A DNA stretch of 64,000 bases from Stereocaulon alpinum (lineage: Eukaryota > Ascomycota > Lecanoromycetes > Lecanorales > Stereocaulaceae): positions 806,001-870,000 of the forward strand of contig JAEUBA010000002.1 in assembly GCA_018257865.1 (NCBI GenBank), in the 5' to 3' direction. Of this stretch, positions 9,926 through 20,457 are shown piece after piece. A program made the position numbers and the translations under genes. The notes beneath the pieces were generated by a model. That model did no database searches. It had not been told where the DNA came from and saw nothing but the letters and a program-made list of their open reading frames with translations. Each line of letters begins with the position of its first letter. Within the stretch, counting starts at the first letter, position 1.

Positions 9926-10599
9926 TACATGCAGGTAGAGTGAATCCACAGCGGGACTCGATACCAAGCGAGCTGATAGATCGACAGGGAAGACTCATTG
10001 GATGTGCAGCAAGAAAGCACAACTTGAATGAATGGTTGCTGGTGGGGTTTCGTTTGCCTTGTTGGGGTAGAAACCTGACTGGTGCCTACCTAGACTTGAC
10101 TTGGCCGAAAGAAGAGCGCTATGGGTGAATCTAAAACCCATCGTGCATCGTTTGTAAGATTGTTGTTCTTCACGTAGCAGCTTCCAGCTTGATTTTTTTG
10201 ATATCAGTCGCCCTTCGGTCTGTCATCTTTTCAGGCTTGCGCAACGTGCGATACGACAGCCGATCAGCGTCCAACCATTGTCTTAATCTTTTCTACGTCC
10301 GCCTCCTGTCGTCTCCTACATTCCTTTTGCGACCGTTCTTACCCATACAAGATAGGAAACTCTACACCCGTTGGAAGTCTTCGCAGTATCAGCTTTATGC
10401 CACTGCTTAAGCGGCTGTGTCGCCGAACAAATGCTATTGCTCCGTCGTCCTCGCGGCTCTTCACTTTTCGTGCTAATGATTTTAGGGAGGGATGAACTCT
10501 CCTTAATGCCGTAACCAGATTCTACATATGAGAAACCTAGCCTGCAAGTGCGGGCGGTTCTTCCCAACATTGGTATCCAAATGCATTTTCAAACACGTA
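9926..10599. other. Intergenic, nothing supported
   Basis: It lies between the decayed STAND fragment and the 3' end of the cyclin gene. Small overlapping ORFs show no domain. Confidence 0.5.
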
Positions 10600-11583
10600 C
10601 TATGCTGGTGCAGGAGCTTTCGTCTCCGTGATAACAGCAGGTCTAGGCTGACCAATGACTATTGTCCGCTTGTCCCTCGTCGGAGGGATCTTCGGCTGAA
10701 AACTCGCAGAGATTCCATACATGGATGGGCCATCTCTTATAACTTTTGCATGCTCTAAAAGCATCTCCTTATCAACCTTCAATTCAAAATTCGTAAGGAA
10801 GCAAAAACTGACTTCTAACCTCCCTAGCTCCGGTTCGCTCACACCCCCCACTTTAGCAAAGCGTCGATGCGGGTAGCTGAGATCTTCCAAAGCCTTCATA
10901 GCGACGCGAAGACCGGCGAGTACGAGGCGGTGTACATTGCGAGCTGTCACTGGGATAATCTTTTCAATGAAAGCCAGGCGGTGTATGTAAAGGCTGGTGG
11001 CGAGATAGACTGCGGTAGACATTGGACAGTACTTGTGTAAGCGCATGAGATATTCTTCTAGGGCGATTGGTGGAGGCTTCTTAGAGTAGAATTTGCGGGT
11101 GATGGCACCATGCTGGATGTTCAGGGGCTCCATGTTTGATCCAATTATATGCAGAGGTTCCGTAGGATGGGCCTCGGGGCTGCCGATGGGGGTCTTTGCT
11201 CGTGGTGGGACGCCATCTGCATCGTCTGCATTGTCTATCACGCCTGAGCTTCGACGCCTATTCTGGCGAGCAACGCTCTCTTTCTCTATCTGGATAAGGC
11301 CGAGATTTGGAGTACTGGGGAGACTGATGGGTGGTGTTGGAGGAACGTCGCCTGTGATCCGGACTAGGCCTTCGATTGTCCCGCATAGGAGCTTCAAGGC
11401 TGCAATGGCGCTCAGGGTGAAGATGTCGAGGTCTTCGAGATTGGGGATAGTGTCCGACTCAGCTTGGGACAATTTGCTGTCAGGGATGATGCCAGCATCC
11501 TTGGAAGGGGATGGAGGCCGTGGAAGCTCAGGTGTTGCCGACGCTGAGCTCGATCTGGTGACACTCTCATCCGGCGTATGCAT
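10600..11583 (-). CDS. Pho80-like cyclin
   Basis: Single exon, 327 aa, starting MHTPDESVTRSSSASATPEL. The N-terminal half is low-complexity and S/P-rich. Residues about 165-290 form the cyclin fold of the Pho80/Pcl family: LEEYLMRLHKYCPMSTAVYL, ATSLYIHRLAFIEKIIPVT, NVHRLVLAGLRVAMKALEDL, then RRFAKVGGVSEPELGRLEVS and FCFLTNFELKV. Such cyclins partner the Pho85-type CDK and act in phosphate and nutrient signalling; which branch this one serves is not visible. An upstream exon cannot be excluded, since the frame in front of the ATG is open for a short way. Confidence 0.87.
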   Translation of the reverse strand: MHTPDESVTRSSSASATPELPRPPSPSKDAGIIPDSKLSQAESDTIPNLEDLDIFTLSAIAALKLLCGTIEGLVRITGDVPPTPPISLPSTPNLGLIQIEKESVARQNRRRSSGVIDNADDADGVPPRAKTPIGSPEAHPTEPLHIIGSNMEPLNIQHGAITRKFYSKKPPPIALEEYLMRLHKYCPMSTAVYLATSLYIHRLAFIEKIIPVTARNVHRLVLAGLRVAMKALEDLSYPHRRFAKVGGVSEPELGRLEVSFCFLTNFELKVDKEMLLEHAKVIRDGPSMYGISASFQPKIPPTRDKRTIVIGQPRPAVITETKAPAPA

Positions 11584-12998
11584 GCCTTGACTGTTGTCTT
11601 TCTCGTAAGCCGCCTTATAGAGAGCACTTTAAGAGCTCTGATCTCGAACCCGATAGAAGTGAAGTGGCCCTGAGAAGCGACCACGGGTCCTGGGCAGGAT
11701 TGTACGCGCGAAGGCTGCGAATCGCATGTTCATGTGGAAGCGACGGCCGATTGTTGGTCTTTTGTACCTTACGGATGAGATCATGTCAGCCTTGTGCCTG
11801 CCTTGTACGGAGATTGGGTACGTACCTTGGCTCAAGAGCTCTCAGCTCTAGCGAAGGAAGTAGTCAATGGCGTTTGTAGTCCATGATTCCATGGTCAAAT
11901 TAGATTGGAGGTAGCCTCTCGAATAAGATCAATAATGTGAAGCAGCATGTATCAAGGCATGTTTGAGGGAACAAAAGCGCTTAGAGGTAAGTGATTAACT
12001 TATGCACCTGATGTACAGAAATAGTGTTATTGCGGGGCAAATAAATAATGCAAAGTCCAGACCCGCAATGGCCATAAGTTTAGTTCTAGCGGCCAAAGCA
12101 GAGCAACGCCGCAAGGCAGCAGCTACCTTAAGGTACCTTAAGGTAGATACTTCACTGTGCATCAATGCATCATAGCTGCATAAATAATAATACAAGATGG
12201 TCATTATTGGCCTGATTAACTTATTAAAATCGAAAAAGTCGACGCGTTAACTTACGGTACTGAAGAAGCGAAACCCCGTCAAGCTGGTCCGCTAGGAATT
12301 AAGCCCAAGATTTACATCAGCGCTTGTCGTTCACCGTAGATCTATGGTTCCTTACCAGATCGTCTCTTACAACCAACGTCCTGAATCTTCACCATCACTG
12401 ACCAATCCCACTATTAGTCTAGGGACAGTCAAGGACACAAATACCTTCAACCTTCTGTTCCCGAGTTCTGTGTTGCCGCCTCGCCCAACACAGTTACATC
12501 AGCCTTCTTTCAGACCATCTTCGATGCAGTAGTCGCCGCACATAACGCCCATTCATTTCAACAAAGCCTGATACTTCCCTGATCCATTCAGTGAACATCT
12601 GTGACTAAGCCACAATTCACAATACTCGATCTACAGCTGGGACCTGCAAACATTCATCCGGGCCGCAGAGTACCAAGGTCAATACAATAGCCGAACCTAC
12701 AAACGGAACGCAGAGGCTAGGTCGGAGGCAGGTTCCTCCAATGGTTTTCAAGGATACGGACTAATCACCTACACAGGGTATTCAACGGCTTTTCGCCGCT
12801 GGCGCATTCGGGAGGAGGGAGGAGCTGGAGGAGTTGCGCCCACGATTCACATTCAACACATCGATCTTCTTACACAAGAGCTAGTCAAGTAACATTGGAT
12901 TAACATACATAGCTACGGATTGGACACTGCATAGATGATCACGACGACGCTCATCACTGCAAGTGGTGGCCCAGCTGTTCCGCCCAAGGCCCTTGGGG
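11584..12998. other. Divergent intergenic region between cyclin and the 12999 gene
   Basis: No gene is supported over 1.4 kb. It contains a perfect 24-bp palindrome at 12123-12146, and the last 500 bases are a C/A-rich leader-like stretch before the ATG at 12999. An upstream ATG at 12932 opens a different frame of about 30 codons that overlaps the real start and could act as an upstream ORF. Confidence 0.5.
12123..12146. repeat. Perfect 24-bp palindrome (two overlapping ACCTTAAGGT)
   Basis: Two ACCTTAAGGT units share a central GGTACC, and the whole run from CTACCTT to AAGGTAG equals its own reverse complement. It lies in the long intergenic region between two divergent genes. Confidence 0.95.
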
Positions 12999-14825
12999 AT
13001 GGATCCGCAGTCCGGACTTGCCTCTAAAGACGATCTCTGGCGCTTGCAGAACGAGATGAGGAACGTATACGCAACGCAAGCAGAGCATGCTGACCGACTG
13101 ATGCGTCTCGAGCAACGTCAAGATAGCGACACTTTTCGGAAGTCCCCATGGAGTGGAAACCAGTCGCCGTATCCTGGCATCCTTAACGGGACTCCCCAGC
13201 AAGGTACTTAATCCTCTGTGATGGTTGGAGAGCAGCTGCTAACAAGTCATACTACAGAACAAGGCTACAATCCTGCTGCAGAAGCCTTCAAGAACTTCGA
13301 TCAAGAGTCCAGCACTATGCTTGGAAGCTTACATTTAGATACGGATGACGAACCTAGACGAGGCGCCTCTAGAGCCAATAGCGTTCGCTTTGATGAAAGC
13401 GCTATGCACGGTCATTTCGGTCAAGGTCCTCGATCATCAACGGAAATACTCCCAACGAGGACTGGAAGTGCATTTGGAAGCCATCCAATGACTGAACGCT
13501 CTTCTTCGCATAGATCAGACGGCAGGCAAAGTTCCACTCATTCGGCTCGAGCAAGCAGTTTCGGTTTCGAGCACCGTCCGCTATCAGCTACTGTGCCTCC
13601 CTTTGTTCCGATTGGCCCTCCTCCTGGCTTGTTCATTCTAGGTCCGGTGCCATCAATCATCCGCTGCTGGCTTCATGCCCACTTCTCGAATGAGTCATTG
13701 CTCTACGCTGCGGTCTGCACTGGGTCTTACAAGTCAACCTTGGACATCGGTCTAATATCTCGCCTGGGATATCAGGATCAGATTACAACGGATCGTGAGG
13801 GGCAGCGAATCATCAAGCTCCCAGTCTACCTTCCTGAAGCTATCATTCAACAGTCTTCAGCACGCTCAAGTAGTCCTGCACCAACGTTACCAACTCTTAC
13901 AACTACGTTTTTCGTGCCAGACGTACAGTGTCCCGAGGACGCGATTCAGATCTTACTTGGCTGCGACGTTCTCCGCACCCGCAATGCTGATATTCACTTC
14001 TCCCTGGATCGTCTCACCATGTTTGACGATGACCGCAACAAGGTTTCTGTCCCTTTGGTGCGTCCCGAAAATGCAACCCTCTTCCAGAATCTGCAAACCA
14101 CAAACATGACTGGTAGCTCTCTTGAATCCTCTGTGGCAGATGTCTCTGGTCACCCGAGCGAGTGTGCCGCAGGTAATGGGAAGGCAAAGGATGTGAATGT
14201 GGAGCAGTCAAGTCAAAAGCCAGACGAACGGTCAGAGGAGCTGAAGCTGCAATCGTCAACAGGTGCGATGGGTCCGTCTGCAACCTCTTCCCCTTCAGTA
14301 ATAGGGCAAGGAAGAAAGACTTCGGTGGTCTCCAATTCGAGCGAAATTACTTCTTCGACAAAAATCAGTACCGAACTCAGGGATTCGGAGAGCTTGACGA
14401 ATGGTACCACGACCGATACCCCTACAAGGACTGAAAGTGGAGGTGTCTGGGGTCCCTCTGGTGCATGGAGACGAGATTCTACCTCAGGTACTCGGGCAGA
14501 TTCAACATTGAACACAAGTTCTTCTGGATACCAGCGTGCTGGCCGAGGTAGGGGCATGAAAGTGCTCAGACCATCGCGCGTGAACACGTCTCGTACGAGC
14601 TCTGCTCAACAGCCGGTCGGATTCGACGCCGCTCCTTCGCGCTTTGGAGATTCTGGTAAGCCAAATGATGAGAACCAGCGACTCGATACGGATCGAAGAT
14701 CTTCCTCTGACGCCAAAGCGCCCCTCTCAGCCAAGCCCAGGACATCCAACCCAATAGGTGGAGCGTCAGCTTTCAGCTGGATGAACTCAAACCAGCAGAA
14801 GCAGTCTTCTACGACGACTGATTGA
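12999..14825 (+). CDS. Conserved fungal protein with a possible degenerate retropepsin-like domain
   Basis: Two exons, 12999-13203 and 13258-14825, encode 590 aa; the intron is GTACTT...CTACAG. The protein starts MDPQSGLASKDDLWRLQNEM with a short coiled region, then has a polar S/R-rich stretch that includes RANSVRFDES. Residues about 190-335 form the conserved core: FILGPVPSIIRCWLHAHFSN, LLYAAVCTGSYKSTLDIGLI, KLPVYLPEA, LTTTFFVPDV, IQILLGCDVLRTRNADIHFS and DDDRNKVSVPLVRPE. The order of these pieces resembles a retropepsin (x-TG-S, then ILLGxDxL and a following strand), but the catalytic Asp position carries Cys222. The C-terminal 250 residues are low-complexity, S/T-rich, with an RG patch (RAGRGRGMK). 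I recall homologues in many Pezizomycotina without known function. The protease-fold reading is inference. Confidence 0.85.
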
Positions 14826-15030
14826 AGCCTTTTCGTTTCCCATTCTAGGCGGGGGCTCTGGCTCAGGGTCAATGCTTCTTGGCAGGCTTGCTATCCTTGT
14901 GCAATAATATGTACATTACCTTCATGCAGTGTTACTCACATGCAGGAACTCAGAGAATTCAAAGTTAAGCTCGTCCCGTCTATTCAGTCTCCTCATATAA
15001 TGCACGCGTCTACGCATCGTATTTCGTTCC

Positions 15031-15860
15031 TCACATCTTACACAACGTCTGCACCGCATCCTTCGTACTCTCCTTCGTCTCCTTAACCAATCCTGCAATC
15101 GTTTTAAACCTACATACAAGACCGTTAGCCACATCCCCAGAAGAAAGAAGCAAGAAACCTACTCGGGGATCCCCGCATCTCCCATACACTCATACAACCA
15201 CCCCTCACTACTAGTCACAATCGCGCCCTCCGCCCTCAGCCTCTCCAACGCCACCGCCCTCTCCCCAGCATTACAACTACTAACCCCATCCACAAGTACA
15301 TACACCCTATGCCCCTCACTTAACAAATCCAACGCCGTCTGCGTCACACAGATATGCGTTTCTATCCCCACAATCGCTACCTGATATGGCTCATTGTTTG
15401 GACTGTTACTCTGCATGGCGAAACGGAGGTCGGGCACTAGCATCGAGAAGGCGGTTTTGTCGATTGTGAAGAGGGAGTTGTTGGGGGTTGCGGCGGTTAG
15501 TTCGCTACATATAGGACCGAGGCGGGAGGAGGATTGTGTGGTAGCGTAGATGGGTATTCGGAGGGTGGTGCAGGCGCGGATTAGTTTTTGCGCTGTTGAA
15601 ATGCTGGGAGGGGGGTGTTAGTGGATTGTTGCTTGTGGGGAGGGAGGGGTGGGCCGGACACTTTGGGATATTCATGGATTGCGGGGCGGAATTTCTCTTG
15701 GATGTCGCAAATGCTGTTGTTGTGGTGAGCTCGAGTCAATGGGGTGGTGGAGTGGGCGGCCGTACAAAAGAGCGGGATTCGCTGGTGGGGGGTATGGTGA
15801 GCAGCACTCATTCAGGCTTCAAAGTGGAAGGTACTCACGGAATCTTCGAGGTCGTGCCAT
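15031..15860 (-). CDS. Isochorismatase-family cysteine hydrolase
   Basis: Five exons in order of translation: 15860-15839, 15781-15766, 15713-15660, 15603-15163 and 15109-15031, giving 203 aa. The second exon is only 16 nt. The spliced start MARPRRFPNPALFICDIQEK then FRPAIHEYPKVISTAQKLIR is the family's usual N-terminus, with the catalytic Asp in CDIQEKF. Further motifs are IPIYATTQSSSRLGP, SLFTIDKTAFSML (Lys) and VAIVGIETHICVTQTALDLL (Cys nucleophile in HICV). The C-terminus is FKTIAGLVKETKESTKDAVQ. Family members hydrolyse small amides or vinyl ethers; the fungal branch with this sequence is often mitochondrial, but its substrate is not known. Divergent from the BTB gene. Confidence 0.9.
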
Positions 15861-16287
15861 GTTGGGTGAATGCTCTTGTTATGTAAAACCACCAGAAAAA
15901 GTAAATAAACAATGTGCTTGTTGCAGAGGTAGAAAAGAAGAAAGTCGACTCCGAAGTTCTTCCCCGCCATGATGCTCCACCTGCCCGCAAAAGTTCCGCA
16001 GTAGAGCGCCAAGACCGCGGGAGAAAGCCGTTGACTAGCGCGAGATCTCATACAGCTAGAGCTGCCTTCCCCCTTCCAGCCTTCTCTTTTCGATTCAGTA
16101 CAATTGCTTCGCCAACCACTCTCCTTTCCTCTGTCACTATAACTCTCTGACCATTAACATGATAGATTAGTTCTGTCAGTGAATATATATAGCGACTTTT
16201 GCATCAATTGAGCAAGTCATTTCCCTGCATAAGAATTAACAATAACCTGTGTCACAATCGTATCGGAAACCAAGCAATATTCCAGCA
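15861..16287. promoter_or_regulatory. Divergent promoter between isochorismatase-like and BTB genes
   Basis: 427 bp with no gene. A TATATATAG run lies near 16183-16191, about 100 bp before the BTB start codon. Confidence 0.5.
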
Positions 16288-17209
16288 ATGGCGGAACCTG
16301 AAGTCCGCATCGCATCCGGCACAGCAGATGAAGCCGGCGATATGGACATGGCTGGCGACGACGTTGTCGAAGTAGCAGAAACAGGCATAGACGCAGATGC
16401 GCCAGGCGACGAAGTCGATGAAGAGCCCCCAATCGAGACGCCTGCCCCGCGAGCCACATTTGTCGAGTAAGCCCCCCATTCTACTCAATTGACTCCCCCC
16501 AAAACCGCCAGCTAAAACACCCACCAGCTACCTAAAATCCCCCATAATAACCCTCCTAATCGGCCCCCCCACAACCCCCACAACCCTCTTCGCCCACGAA
16601 ACCCTCCTCCTAAAATCCCCCTACTTCCACACCGCCATATCCCCCGACTCCCCCACCCCCAAACGCTCCCTATCCCTCCCAGACTCCGACCTCGAAGCAA
16701 CATCCTGCTTCCTCGAATACCTCTACACCGGCGAATACTTCCCGCACAAACTCCCCTCGGGCGCTCTACAGCCCGACCCTGCCGCAGACGCTATAGACTC
16801 CACAGGCACCCAGCTCCTAAAACACGCAAAAGTCTACACGCTAGCTGAGAAACTCGGCCTCCCTGCTCTCAAAACCCTAAGCCATAGTAAAATCCACCTC
16901 ATCAATTCCACAGCAGTAGCAGAAATCACCTACGCGCGCTACGTATACGCGCACACAAAGCGCGAAGACGTCACGATCCGCAAACCCGTCGCCTCATTCT
17001 GGGGCCAGCGGTCTCATGTCTTGAGACATGAGACGGAAGGGAGTTTCAGGCAGATGTGTTTGGAGTTTCCGGAGTTTGCGTTTGATGTGCTGAGTTTTGT
17101 GCTGGATGCTGAGGAAAAGAGGGAGGAGAGGAGGAGGAAGGTTGAGGAGGGGGAGGGGGTTGGTGGGGGGAAAGTGGGGAGTGCGAGGAAGAGGCAGAGG
17201 GGGGTTTGA
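16288..17209 (+). CDS. BTB/POZ-domain protein
   Basis: Two exons, 16288-16466 and 16528-17209, encode 286 aa; the junction joins ATFV to DYLKSPIITLLIGPPTTPTT. The first 60 residues are acidic (EAGDMDMAGDDVVEVAETG). The BTB fold follows: ITLLIGPPTTPTTLFAHETL, LLKSPYFHTAISPDSPTPKR, SLSLPDSDLEATSCFLEYLY and TGEYFP. Then come the helices LLKHAKVYTLAEKLGLPALK and LSHSKIHL. The C-terminus is highly charged (EEKREERRRKVEEGEG) and ends in a KRQR basic cluster that could be a nuclear signal. Such proteins mediate dimerisation or Cul3 adaptor function; the role is not determined here. The coding strand switches from C-rich to G-rich at about 16990. Confidence 0.85.
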
Positions 17210-18172
17210 GGGGGTTATGATTTGTTGGAGATGATGTGGAGGATCTGAGTGTCTCATTTTATGGTGAGAGCGACGTCCAGCGATACAGCTTCTACTATCT
17301 GATATCGAATCTACGCACTTGGGGAATCTATACGAGCATGTAGACGGGCGAAAATCTTGTAGCAACTGCGACATAGAGAGCACTTTGGGGCCTCGTTGTT
17401 CTGCCATTCGGAAAATTATTGCTGTGGCGTGTATGGAATCGGCGAGCGGAAAATCCTTCCTTTGCTGATAATGTACTTGACTACCAAAAGCAATCACGAC
17501 TCTATATACTAAAATTATAGAAATACGAAAGATAAACATCATAGAAGCTGCATAAGCTGCGCCAAATACCAATATCTTGACTGTATCCACACGATTCTTC
17601 ACACCAAAATCCTGAAAGCCCAAATACGTCGCTTCGAATACTTAGATACTTGGGTATAAAAGCTATCCATCGACACACACCCGCTCGCTAAATACCCAAT
17701 ATACAGATTGATATCGCTCAAACTAATCCTTCGCTACAGAACCACACCCAGACCCAGACGCCGTGATGTTCAACGCCATGCTATGTCGTCGCTAACAAGA
17801 TACATGAATAACAGCTGCTCGCACAGCACTTAGTGTCCTCCCTCCGTGCCGAAAATTTGGGACAGATTTCATGGATGACGCTGCCGGGGTTCGTATGAGT
17901 AGAGCCGTAGGAAAGCGCTTCACTATCAACAGGATTGAGGGATTGATCTGCTTCTAGCTCAAAAAGTAGAATGGTAGGTCCACAGTATACTCCAGAGATC
18001 AGTTGGCCGGATAGAAGGCGAGGAGCCGCGTTTTGTATAGGCGTAACAAGTGCCTAAAAGGTTGAGGTTGTGCGGGTGGCTCTGGGGCCGTTCGGGGGTA
18101 CCTCGAAATCTCTTTTGGCGCTGTGGAGACTTGGTCGGAGGGCCTTTGTCGAGCCTTTACGAGACTCGCCCG
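17210..18172. other. Convergent intergenic region, nothing supported
   Basis: It holds the 3' ends of the BTB and PAP2-like genes. A 209-codon minus-strand ORF (16994-17623) reaches into the BTB coding exon; it has no domain and is read as a shadow. Confidence 0.5.
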
Positions 18173-19526
18173 TCACGTCTGTTGTGTTCTCCCACCACCA
18201 CTCTGCCTAAAGCGCTCCCCGGTGCTCGGAATCGGTTTCTCGAGCCTTAGGACCCAAAGTAGTAGATCCTCCAGCGGTAATAACGTCAGGATAAAGCTGT
18301 TGCACAGATAAGCCACGCCAGCCACAATCGTGGCCATGAGCGCGTCCATCCAGTAATGATTCGCCGTCGCGACGATCGTAATGAGAATCATAGAGGGATA
18401 CCCTATCCCAATGAAACAGTAGAATGTTTTGCCTCGGACCCCTTTCTTAGTCTCGCCTATCTCCAAGGTTCTTCGAAAGATACCAGCGTGGTGTATCATG
18501 GTACAGCCAATGACGAAGGCGTAGCCGAAATGCATACTTGGCATTGCCGCGAGTGAGTTGACGAAGTCTCCGCTCATCCAGATAGAGGTCGCTTTATCGT
18601 GGCGGACGGAATCGAGGAAGCCGTATTCCGGGGGAAGCAGCCGCGGCGGCATGCAGGGGTAAAGGGTAAATGTTAGGAAAGCAAAGAGGTTGGTTAGAGT
18701 AAGGGTGCGCCGTATTGTGGCGAACGTGGAATGTGAGGGCGCGATGTAGTAGTACCATGCGATGAAGCTATGGAAGGTTTAATTGGAGCGTATAGAAGAT
18801 TGACAGGGGATATTGGGGACGTAACGTACCCTACAGTCCCAGGGATGTGGATCAGAGCATAGGCGCGATTGAGCACAGTTAACGCCGTTTGATGACCATC
18901 CATGAACCACTGCTGCACATCATACTCTGTGATAGGAAACAGGAAGCTCGCCCAGCTGAACTGCTCGAAATCCAATATAGCCAAACCATGCGCCTGCGCA
19001 ACGTCTATTATTGAAGTTGTGAAAATCCGCGTGGAAATGACTTTTGTCATACGGTAGAAGAGGTATGTGATTATCCAGTAAAACATTTCGACGAGGAAGG
19101 GAAATTTTTGTAGTATGCGGCTGTGTAAATGATCTGCGAAGCGTGAAGAATTGGGCGTATAGACATGCATTCCGCAGCATTTCCGTTTCTTGGGAACGTG
19201 CTTCGAAGCTGAGAGGTTATCTTGTGAATCGTCGTCGTTGTCAACATCATGGGCTAATAAGTTGTCTGATAAGGTCCCAGAGTCTGAACCAAGAAGAGAA
19301 TCGTGGTAGCCTTCTTTTCTCTTCCCAAATATGTGGAAGTTCCGTCTTCTTGTAAGAAGCATAGCTCCACCAAGAATAGACAACACAATCTGGAGGAAGG
19401 GTCAGTCACGAATCGATTCCCAGTTGCACGTGGACGAACCAGAGGCTCTCCCCAAGGTGGAAGATGAAACATCGGCTTGCTGTTCCATTGCGGAGGCACC
19501 CCACTGAGTGTAAGGTTTGCGTCCAT
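18173..19526 (-). CDS. PAP2-superfamily integral membrane protein
   Basis: Three exons in translation order, 19526-19440, 19389-18830 and 18767-18173, encode 413 aa. The N-terminus MDANLTLSGVPPQWNSKPMF precedes a first hydrophobic segment (IVLSILGGAMLL) and an acidic loop. Later segments include FLVEMFYWIITYLFYRMTKV, LTLTNLFAFLTFTLYPCMPP, YPSMILITIVATANHYWMDA and IVAGVAYLCNSFILTLLPLE. The PAP2 signature is visible as CMPPRLLP, SMHFGYAF (first His) and NHYWMDA (second His with Asp). This arrangement is that of the Aur1/inositol-phosphotransferase-like PAP2 branch, acting on lipid phosphates or phospholipids in an internal membrane. It is not close enough to call Aur1 itself. Confidence 0.88.
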
Positions 19527-20457
19527 GTTAGATAGTGGACTCGACTCTTAGAGATGCTGTATGCACACAGTGGAGTCCCAATAGAAAAGTTTGAACAAGG
19601 TCACGCGACCAACTACTTTCGCTCGATGCTTGGGCTATAATAAGGCGCGGCGAGAGTTGTTTTGCAATCAGATTGGGAAAGCAGGTGCGGCATCGTAGAG
19701 GAAGTCTGGATAGGAATGGGATGCTGTATGTACGTCGCGGAACCGAAGTCTTCGCTGTAAAGCCTGTAAGCAGCCATTTGCTGTCATTAGGTCACGATCC
19801 TGTATCAGGGCAGGGGGGATGTAACGCTGTTGGATTTGGCGACATACTGGTGATGGGGTTATATTGTAAAGACAGTCGTCAATAATGAAAGTGTTGCAGG
19901 TGTTCGGTATTATTGCCCGGAGAGCGGAGTCATGGTGATTTTCCGCGTAATGTCGGTGGACGTGGAACCCGTAGGCCAAGTGTTCTGCCAATCCTTTGCC
20001 AATCTTCGGGCTTAATTGTTTTACCGATGACGGCAGGAAGCGGTCTTGGTGGAACGTCCAGACACCTTGGTATGGCGCCCGTTGCAACGTACTCACGCAA
20101 TAATGTTAGATACAGGGAAGAGGACGCAGGGAATAGGCAGGGAATGACTGGGATTTGTCCCATGTTGCGTGTCAAGTCTTGGAAGATGACCTATTTGCCG
20201 GCAAATGCAAGTCAATAAGAATGCGAGATTGGATGCGCATGGGCATTCGCTCCGCTTTCCAATCGCCAAGATGTGCCAAGATGGTTATACGGAGCGGATT
20301 GCAAACGACCAATCGTGTGTTTCACGCGTTGTAGCACCACGAAGGGCGGAAGCTAGTTACAGCCTCATAACGCTCGGCAAAACTCGGCGTTCTGAGCTCG
20401 CATATCGGGCTAAGACATCCGATATTTCGCTATTGCAAGTCAACAAACAGCGCAGTC
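19527..20457. other. Divergent region between PAP2-like gene and RRP45
   Basis: About 0.9 kb with no supported gene. Two overlapping minus-strand ORFs (19668-20096 and 19930-20175) have no recognisable domain. Confidence 0.45.

Noticed and set aside
16994..17623. 209-codon minus-strand ORF
   Set aside because: Its C-terminal third is the antisense of the G-rich, charged end of the BTB gene; the remainder has no domain.
19930..20175. Minus-strand ORF with moderately protein-like composition
   Set aside because: Overlapped by another ORF of equal quality (19668-20096); no domain and no splice-consistent extension.
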